Assembly: GCA_937967755.1 (NCBI GenBank) | Contig: CALBTA010000588.1 | Location: 1 to 9,833 of the forward strand | From: an uncultured Planctomycetaceae bacterium | GTDB lineage: Bacteria; Planctomycetota; Planctomycetia; Pirellulales; Pirellulaceae | DNA: 9,833 nucleotides | Direction: 5' to 3' | Shown: one piece after another, positions 5,385 through 9,833 of the stretch | Numbering within the stretch: position 1 is the stretch's first letter | How the letters are laid out: each line of letters begins with the position of its first letter | The notes under the pieces: model-generated | Told to the model about the DNA's origin: nothing | Databases searched by the model: none | Seen by the model: the letters and a program-made list of their open reading frames with translations, nothing else | Translations under genes and position numbers: made by a program

Positions 5385-6911
5385 TTATGCCCCTTCGGTG
5401 CTGGGGATTGCCGAAGCCGTAGCAGGCAAAGGTGAACCGACGGGAGCCATGCCCGGCACCGGCGAAGTGCTGCTGCCGAATGATTCGGTGACCATGTGCG
5501 GCGGGTAGGCCAGCATTCCATGTTCGTGAATGTCGAGGCCTTCCATCTCTTCCTGCTCGCTCACCCGCAGGCCGATGGTGTATTTGATGCCCAGGAAGAT
5601 TCCCAGGCTGACCGGGAACGCCCAAGCGAACGCCGCGGCGACTCCGATCAGTTGGACGACCAACTGCGAAGCACCGTAACCGTAAAACAAACCGGCGCTG
5701 GTCGAGAACAGCCCGACCGCCAACGTGCCCCACGCTCCGCAAACGCCGTGGACCGAAATGGCCCCGACCGGATCGTCGATGCGAAGTTTGTCGAACATGA
5801 TCACCGAAAGGACAACAACAACACCCGCGATCAGGCCGATGAGAATCGCCGCCCCAGGATCGACCGCGTTGCAACCGGCGGTAATGCCAACCAGGCCTGC
5901 TAGCGCGCCATTCACGGTAAACGTCGTATCGGGCTTCTTGAACATGAACCACGACGTGAGCATCGCGGCGATCGCACCCGCGGCTGCCGACAGGTTTGTG
6001 GTTACGGCGATGTGGGCCAGACCTCCAAATCCGCTCTCGCCAACCATAACCGTGCTGCCGGCGTTGAATCCGAACCACCCCAACCACAGGATGAAAACGC
6101 CGAGCGACGCCATCGGGATGTTGTGCCCCAGAATCCGTTGCGGCTTGCAATCCTTGCTGAACTTGCCGATGCGAGCGCCCAACACAATCGCCCCGGCCAA
6201 TGCGGCCCAACCTCCGATGGAGTGGACGACAGTCGAACCAGCGAAGTCGGCGAAGCCCATGTTTTCGAGCCAGCCGCCACCGCCCAGCGACGAGTCGGTC
6301 GGCAGGCTATTCCACGCCCAACTTCCGAAGATCGGGTAGACGATGACGCAAATCGCAATGGAGTAAATGAAGTAACCGGCGAACTTGGTCCGTTCGGCCA
6401 TTGCCCCGCTGACAATCGTGGCAGCCGTAGCGGCGAAGACCGTTTGGAAGATCAGAAACGCCCAATTGAAACCGCTGTCGCCCCCGTCGTACATGAACCC
6501 CGAGGTGCCAACAAAGCCATTGGTCGCCCCGAACATCAACCCGAAGCCGACTAGCCAGAATGCGATTGAACCCATCGATAGGTCCATCACGTTTTTCATG
6601 ATGATATTGCAGGCATTCTTAGCGCGCGTGAAACCCGATTCAACCAGAGCGAAGCCGGCTTGCATGAAGAATACTAAACACGCGGCCAGTACAACCCACA
6701 GCACGTCGGTATCAGCCCGCAGAGTAGCAAGGGGATCTTCGGCGGCTTCATCCGTGGCGGTGGCGTCGTCAGTCGTCACCGCGGAATTTGGTTCAGCCGT
6801 GGCCTCCTCAGCGAAGAGTTGAGTGGTCGGGACCGTCGCAAAGGCCACCGCGATTAGCGAAATGCCACATAGCAAACGCAAACGATTCAGTGATTCAGTC
6901 CAGTGCATCAT
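5385..6911 (-). CDS. amt: Ammonium transporter (Amt/MEP/Rh family)
   Basis: This 508-residue inner-membrane protein conducts ammonium or ammonia inward. Residues 11-34 form a signal peptide (cleavage likely after LFA), as in E. coli AmtB. A low-complexity acidic Ala/Thr/Glu linker (35-62) follows, longer than in AmtB, then about 11 transmembrane helices. Diagnostic residues, by motif alignment to AmtB, are the Asp of FAGSTVVH (Asp222, AmtB Asp160), the pore histidines His230 and His388 (AmtB His168 and His318), the gate aromatic in FQTVFAAT (about Phe159), the Trp of GSWAW, and Phe282/Ser286 in GFNAGS. The cytoplasmic tail has the usual EGLDIHEHGMLAYP (457-470), then an extra Ser/Pro/Ala-rich end of about 35 residues. 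GGAGG at 6918-6922 serves the ATG at 6911; the next codon (6908) is also ATG and possible. A sigma-54 promoter lies upstream. No glnK gene is adjacent within the window. Confidence 0.96.
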   Translation of the reverse strand: MMHWTESLNRLRLLCGISLIAVAFATVPTTQLFAEEATAEPNSAVTTDDATATDEAAEDPLATLRADTDVLWVVLAACLVFFMQAGFALVESGFTRAKNACNIIMKNVMDLSMGSIAFWLVGFGLMFGATNGFVGTSGFMYDGGDSGFNWAFLIFQTVFAATAATIVSGAMAERTKFAGYFIYSIAICVIVYPIFGSWAWNSLPTDSSLGGGGWLENMGFADFAGSTVVHSIGGWAALAGAIVLGARIGKFSKDCKPQRILGHNIPMASLGVFILWLGWFGFNAGSTVMVGESGFGGLAHIAVTTNLSAAAGAIAAMLTSWFMFKKPDTTFTVNGALAGLVGITAGCNAVDPGAAILIGLIAGVVVVLSVIMFDKLRIDDPVGAISVHGVCGAWGTLAVGLFSTSAGLFYGYGASQLVVQLIGVAAAFAWAFPVSLGIFLGIKYTIGLRVSEQEEMEGLDIHEHGMLAYPPHMVTESFGSSTSPVPGMAPVGSPLPATASAIPSTEGA

Positions 6912-6917
6912 CAGATA

Positions 6918-6922
6918 CCTCC
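6918..6922 (-). promoter_or_regulatory. Ribosome binding site of amt (GGAGG)
   Basis: The minus strand reads GGAGG, then 6 bases, then ATG ATG. This is the strongest Shine-Dalgarno in the window. It rules out the longer frame, which is open to 7046 and would swallow the promoter region. Confidence 0.75.
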
Positions 6923-6972
6923 GCCTTGAAGAATGTCGTTGTGAAAATGTGCCTGACGCAGCATTAGGCAGG

Positions 6973-6988
6973 AGCAATCTCCGTGCCA
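6973..6988 (-). promoter_or_regulatory. Sigma-54 (-24/-12) promoter of amt
   Basis: The minus strand reads TGGCACG-GAGA-TTGCT, an exact match to the conserved bases of the RpoN consensus TGGCACG-N4-TTGCW, with the required GG-N10-GC spacing. The -24 part lies at 6982-6988 and the -12 part at 6973-6977. The predicted transcription start is near 6963, giving a leader of about 50 bases before the amt ATG. Sigma-54 control of ammonium transporters by nitrogen-responsive enhancer-binding proteins is well established in other bacteria. That this site is used is inferred from its sequence and position. Confidence 0.85.
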
Positions 6989-7002
6989 GCGGAACATCCT
7001 GC

Positions 7003-7019
7003 GACCAATCGAAGTGGTC
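7003..7019. promoter_or_regulatory. Candidate regulator-binding inverted repeat upstream of amt
   Basis: GACCA (7003-7007) and TGGTC (7015-7019) form a perfect 5-bp inverted repeat with a 7-base spacer, 17 bp in all. It lies about 40-56 bp upstream of the predicted amt start site. The size and symmetry suit a dimeric regulator, but the sequence is not a good NtrC consensus and the position is closer than typical enhancers. Confidence 0.3.
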
Positions 7020-7108
7020 TGGCCAGCATGCAAGTTGGCGTTTCACAAAGACTTACGAAGCGCGCAGAACACGCGGATTTTTCCTGGTGTGCGCCCCTAT
7101 CCAACGGC

Positions 7109-7124
7109 CTGCGCGCGTGCGCAG
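7109..7124. promoter_or_regulatory. Candidate enhancer site: CTGCGC-N4-GCGCAG
   Basis: The perfect 6-bp inverted repeat CTGCGC/GCGCAG with a 4-base spacer lies about 146-161 bp upstream of the predicted amt start, the usual distance for a sigma-54 enhancer-binding protein. The assignment rests only on symmetry and position; GC-rich palindromes also arise by chance. Confidence 0.3.
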
Positions 7125-7173
7125 CAGGGTGCGATGCGTATTGAGGCAGGGGAAGCAATGTCCAACAAGAACA

Positions 7174-7209
7174 GAAAAACGCCGCTGGCGGAACGTTTCC
7201 ACCAGCGGC
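7174..7209 (-). terminator. Intrinsic terminator of the porin gene
   Basis: On the minus strand GCCGCTGG (7209-7202) pairs with CCAGCGGC (7188-7181). After one mismatch the stem continues with GGAA/TTCC around a 3-base loop. One base after the stem comes TTTTT (7179-7175). This is a classic rho-independent terminator 35 bases past the porin stop codon, and it should insulate amt from porin transcription. Confidence 0.9.
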
Positions 7210-7244
7210 GCCGGTTTTATCCCAAGGAGCGGGATGTATTCAGA

Positions 7245-8693
7245 CTAGAACAGCACGATCAGGTCCATGCCGTAGTAGAACTGGTCGTCAACCGTACCCA
7301 CGCCAGCGGCGTTGGGGTTGAACGGGGTGCCTCCATCGGCCCAGTCCCAGCGAACTTCGGGACGCAGGATGATGTTGTTGTTCGGAGTGTAGTTCAAACC
7401 GAGCGTGACCGAGTAGTAATCGACATCTGGGCCGATCGCAGTTCCAACAGCGTCGTTGTTGACGATGCGAACGCCGTCGGCGTCATTGAACCACTCGAAG
7501 CGGGCACCCAACTTGTAGCAATCGCTCAGCGTGTAGAACAGGTACTGGTTGACACCGTACCATTCGTTATGAGCACCAGCGATGCGGTTGTTGGCGTAGT
7601 CGGATTGGAAGACGTACTGCATGCACTCGTTGATTTGATAATCAACCACAACGCTGTGCATGTAGATGTCGCCGGCGTTGCTGGGAACACCACCGCGGGC
7701 CGTTCCGTCACCGTGGTCGCCCCAAACGGTGGCGTACGTGACCGACAGGCAATCGTTCACCGCGTAGCTCGCTCCGCCCAGGAAGGTCGAAGCGTCAAGG
7801 TGATCGCCGTAGTAGCTGTCCCAACCGTTGGTCCAACCGGCCCAAACGGTCATTTGGTCGCACATCATGGAACGTTCAGCGAGAATGCCGGTATGGGTGA
7901 ACGGCTCGCCGTAGTACATGGTGTACGCGTGGCTGTAGAAGAAGTTCTCGGGAGCGGAAACGACTTCGTATCCGATGATCGTGTAGAAGTGACCGACCTT
8001 CACGTTGAAGTCGCTGGTGCCGTATTGAGCGTAGGCTTGCGGCAAGGCCGAGCCGTAGTCGCGCGACGACTGCCAGCGGAAGTCGAACTTCGACTGGTCG
8101 CCGAACGCGGTGGTATCCGGGCCATCGGCACCGAACACGTAGTCAATGCGGAAGCCCCAGCTTGGGCAACAATCGTCCAACGCCTTTTCAGCCGTCAGCC
8201 AGAATTGATCGAACGTGGCACCGTCGGAAACATTGCGGAAACCCAGCGGGGCGTTGCCGATTCCACTGCGATTGCCATTGTCGTTTCCGTAGATACCAAA
8301 CGACATGTGACCATAGATGTCGATACCGCCGCATCCGTTGAACAGGCGAACGGGACCTTCATCTTCGCACTCATAGTCGTAGTCGTCGTCTGCAGGAGCG
8401 GCCATTACGCCGTTGCCCACGTCTTCAGCCACCGCACCGTGTTCAACAACAGGGGCCCCGGCTGCTGTGTCCGGCACGACCGTGTCGGGCATGGGGGCAT
8501 CGGGAACGGCGTCTTCCACCGGCGGCGGTGGCACGTCGCTGGGCGAAGGCGCAGCGTCGTCGTCCTGCGTGTAGTAAGTGTAGTGCAGCGAAACAGGCCG
8601 AGCGGTTGTCGGCGGCTGCAATTGCCCTTGCGCCTGGGTGGCGGCAAACGCCATCCCAAAAGACGCAAGCGTAAGCAAAGCGGTAGTTCTCAT
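7245..8693 (-). CDS. Outer-membrane beta-barrel porin (BBP2/OmpL-like)
   Basis: This 482-residue protein looks like a planctomycete outer-membrane porin of the putative beta-barrel porin-2 type. Residues 1-24 form a signal peptide (MRTTALL... ending AQGQ). A low-complexity Pro/Asp/Ala-rich linker follows (about 43-108), ending in an acidic DDDYDYECEDE run. The barrel begins near 118 (NGCGGIDIYGHMSFGIYG) and shows alternating strands rich in Tyr, Trp, Gly and Asp. FDQFWLTAEKAL, QAYAQYG, KVGHFYTIIGYEVVSAPENFFYSHAY and the closing strand FYYGMDLIVLF, with its terminal Phe, are typical; the last fits a BAM recognition signal. Eight cysteines are present, several after an acidic turn (DDCC, NDC, NEC, SDC), which is unusual for a Gram-negative barrel. 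GGAG at 8703-8706 with 9-base spacing selects the ATG at 8693 over an ATG at 8708 that overlaps this site. The substrate is unknown. Confidence 0.82.
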   Translation of the reverse strand: MRTTALLTLASFGMAFAATQAQGQLQPPTTARPVSLHYTYYTQDDDAAPSPSDVPPPPVEDAVPDAPMPDTVVPDTAAGAPVVEHGAVAEDVGNGVMAAPADDDYDYECEDEGPVRLFNGCGGIDIYGHMSFGIYGNDNGNRSGIGNAPLGFRNVSDGATFDQFWLTAEKALDDCCPSWGFRIDYVFGADGPDTTAFGDQSKFDFRWQSSRDYGSALPQAYAQYGTSDFNVKVGHFYTIIGYEVVSAPENFFYSHAYTMYYGEPFTHTGILAERSMMCDQMTVWAGWTNGWDSYYGDHLDASTFLGGASYAVNDCLSVTYATVWGDHGDGTARGGVPSNAGDIYMHSVVVDYQINECMQYVFQSDYANNRIAGAHNEWYGVNQYLFYTLSDCYKLGARFEWFNDADGVRIVNNDAVGTAIGPDVDYYSVTLGLNYTPNNNIILRPEVRWDWADGGTPFNPNAAGVGTVDDQFYYGMDLIVLF

Positions 8694-8702
8694 GGCATCA
8701 AA

Positions 8703-8706
8703 CTCC
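8703..8706 (-). promoter_or_regulatory. Ribosome binding site of the porin gene (GGAG)
   Basis: The minus strand reads TGGAG, then 9 bases, then the ATG at 8693. The site overlaps the alternative in-frame ATG at 8708, which favours the downstream start, where the signal peptide also begins properly. Confidence 0.6.
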
Positions 8707-9076
8707 ATCAGGTTAAAAATCGCGCTGGCTTCCTCTCGCGTGTGCCTTCCATGCGGCCCGCGAACGCCATGCCTATGGCGGAATAGGAACGCGCTGGCGG
8801 CGCGCTGTGTCCAGGTTTCCTCACCTGTCGTATCGACGCCAGCAGTGCTGATATTCAGAGGATAGCAACCCAGGAAGTGCGATTTTCTTCGGGTTTTAGC
8901 CGGTTTCTGGCAAAGCCTGACAGTCGTACTTCATCTGCCTGATATCCGGTCGGCAGCCGATTTGTTGCAATCGAATCCCTGCGTTTAGGCCGTATGACCA
9001 GAAAGTGGCCCAGCGGCGTGAACAACCGTTACTACAGTTAGAACCCTGACTGCGCTAGTTGTTGCAAAGAGGTAAC

Positions 9077-9092
9077 AACCGGTGCAACCGGT
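9077..9092. repeat. Tandem AACCGGT direct repeat
   Basis: AACCGGT occurs at 9077-9083 and again at 9086-9092, separated by GC. Each unit contains the self-complementary ACCGGT. The first copy overlaps the right arm of GTTGTT-N10-AACAAC (9058-9079). The arrangement resembles a small operator but no regulator is known. Confidence 0.35.
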
Positions 9093-9126
9093 ACGATGCG
9101 CGGCGGTCTCTGCGCGCAATCTGTTA

Positions 9127-9151
9127 GCCTCACCCGAGCGCGAGGCGCGCT
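9127..9151. repeat. Palindrome at the ftsY 3' end (AGCGCG-AGG-CGCGCT)
   Basis: AGCGCG (9137-9142) and CGCGCT (9146-9151) form a perfect 6-bp stem with triloop AGG, overlapping the ftsY stop codon. An alternative stem, GCCTC (9127-9131) with GAGGC (9142-9146), uses the same bases. No T-run follows on the minus strand, so any terminator role is unproven. The triloop layout resembles the other short palindromes in this window. Confidence 0.45.
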
Positions 9152-9833
9152 AGTTCGCCGTGCCCGCGGTAGCATCGGCTTCATACCCTTCCGCGAGCAA
9201 TTCATCGACAAACTTGTCGGGGTTGAACAGTGCCAGGTCTTCGGCCTTTTCACCCACACCGATGTACTTCACAGGCAGCTCGAACTGTTGGCGAATCGCA
9301 ACGACAACGCCTCCTTTGGCCGTGCCATCGATTTTCGCCAGCACGATGCCGCTGCATTGCACCGCTTCGCTGAACCCGCGCGCCTGGCTGATGCCGTTTT
9401 GGCCCGCCGTTGCATCCAACACCAGCAGCACTTCGTGCGGCGCTTCAGGGATATTCTTCGCCATCACGCGGCTGATCTTCTCAAGTTCCTTCATCAGGTT
9501 CGTCTGCGTTTGCAGCCGGCCGGCGGTATCGACGATACAGACGTCGGCATTCATTTCCACCGCCTTAGCCACCGCCCGAAAGGCGACGCTGGCTGGGTCG
9601 CTCTCTTTTTCTCCCGTGACAATTTCGCAGCCGATGCGCTGCGACCAGATCGTCAACTGTTCCACGGCCGCTGCCCGGAACGTGTCGCCCGCACCCAGCA
9701 CGACGCTCTTCCCTTGAGAAGTAAATTGCGTGGCTAATTTGGCGATTGATGTGGTCTTTCCGGAACCATTTACGCCCACCACCATGATCACCGTCGGCCC
9801 GCTTTCGGCGAACGTGATAGGTTCTTCGGGCTG
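9150..9833 (-). CDS. ftsY: Signal recognition particle receptor FtsY (3' part, cut by window edge)
   Basis: The last 227 residues of FtsY are present; the 5' end lies beyond the right edge. FtsY is the membrane-associated GTPase that receives the SRP-ribosome complex and hands it to the translocon. The SRP-GTPase motifs appear in order: P-loop GVNGSGKTTS (residues 20-29 counted from the edge), DTFRAAAVEQL (G2), DTAGR (G3), AKIDGTAKGG (G4, with Ala where TKLD is usual) and GVGEKAEDL (near G5). The insertion-box region between G1 and G2 is what marks SRP GTPases. FNPDKFVDELL is the usual FtsY ending, and it is followed by a short Ala/Gly/Thr tail to the stop. The frame continues upstream of the GTG at 9791 to the window edge (QPEEPITFAESGPT), so that GTG is an internal valine codon, not the start. 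Absence of the N-domain here reflects the window boundary only. Confidence 0.95.
   Translation of the reverse strand, partial: QPEEPITFAESGPTVIMVVGVNGSGKTTSIAKLATQFTSQGKSVVLGAGDTFRAAAVEQLTIWSQRIGCEIVTGEKESDPASVAFRAVAKAVEMNADVCIVDTAGRLQTQTNLMKELEKISRVMAKNIPEAPHEVLLVLDATAGQNGISQARGFSEAVQCSGIVLAKIDGTAKGGVVVAIRQQFELPVKYIGVGEKAEDLALFNPDKFVDELLAEGYEADATAGTAN

Larger units (their letters stand above)
8694..9149. other. Intergenic region between ftsY and the porin gene
   Basis: This 456-bp stretch has no supportable gene. It should carry the porin promoter and leader. CGCCAT-GCCT-ATGGCG (8765-8780) could form a 6-bp hairpin in the porin leader, about 75 bases before the start codon. An extended -10-like TGCTATCCT lies on the minus strand near 8860, without a matching -35, and is not called. 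Nearer ftsY are the inverted repeat GTTGTT-N10-AACAAC (9058-9079), the tandem AACCGGT repeat (9077-9092), and the palindrome next to the ftsY stop. Confidence 0.5.

Noticed and set aside
5168..5422. 84-codon plus-strand frame in the gap after the enolase-like gene
   Set aside because: It is composed largely of the two palindromic elements and the antisense end of amt, with no ribosome site or conserved motif.
5194..6210. 338-codon minus-strand frame overlapping amt in another phase
   Set aside because: It is Arg/Gly-rich, runs through intergenic palindromes and overlaps amt, whose transporter motifs are unmistakable.
7014..8786. 590-codon open frame on the plus strand opposite the porin gene
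   Set aside because: It lies antisense to a well-supported porin with signal peptide, ribosome site and terminator. Its translation is Val/Arg-rich without domain motifs, as expected from the complement of a GC-biased gene.
1..9833. CRISPR arrays, tRNA or rRNA genes, insertion sequences and phage genes
   Set aside because: No regularly spaced repeats, cloverleaf sequences, transposase motifs or phage proteins were seen; the repeats found are isolated short palindromes.

Overview
The window looks like chromosomal DNA of a planctomycete, most likely of the Pirellulales. The clues are family-level and from memory: a small exported protein with a WRRTxxGWE motif, a secreted SUMF1-type protein, a cysteine-containing BBP2-type outer-membrane porin, moderately high GC, weak or absent Shine-Dalgarno sequences at several starts, and short palindromic repeats between genes. 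The taxon was not tested by any search.

Layout. At the left edge a 115-residue membrane-anchored protein of unknown function (minus) diverges from an HDOD signalling protein (plus, 701-1603). A convergent gap holding two palindromes follows, then a secreted SUMF1/FGE-like protein (minus, 1722-2600). Divergent from it, 54 bp away, is a two-gene operon on plus: an APH-fold small-molecule kinase (2655-3776) joined by a 4-base ATGA overlap to an enolase-family gene (3773-5062). A 322-bp convergent gap with a strong terminator hairpin and a second palindrome separates this operon from an ammonium transporter (amt, minus, 5385-6911). Further right, all on minus, lie a beta-barrel porin (7245-8693) with a textbook intrinsic terminator, and the 3' part of ftsY (9150 to the right edge).

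How the parts work together. The clearest regulatory signal is a consensus-matching sigma-54 (-24/-12) promoter at 6973-6988, about 60 bp upstream of amt. It implies nitrogen-responsive transcription isolated from the porin by the terminator at 7174-7209. The kinase and enolase-like genes are translationally coupled and so probably act in one pathway. The enolase-like protein keeps its metal ligands and both catalytic lysines, but has Ala where yeast enolase has His373 and Asp where it has Glu168, so it may not be the housekeeping glycolytic enzyme. The SUMF1-like protein likewise lacks one of the two active-site cysteines of true formylglycine-generating enzymes.

The most unusual structural feature is a palindromic 24-mer present twice (22/24 identical). 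One copy lies in the intergenic gap and contains the stop codon of the SUMF1-like gene. The other lies in frame inside the kinase gene and encodes an extra peptide. No CRISPR array, tRNA, rRNA, transposase or phage gene was seen.
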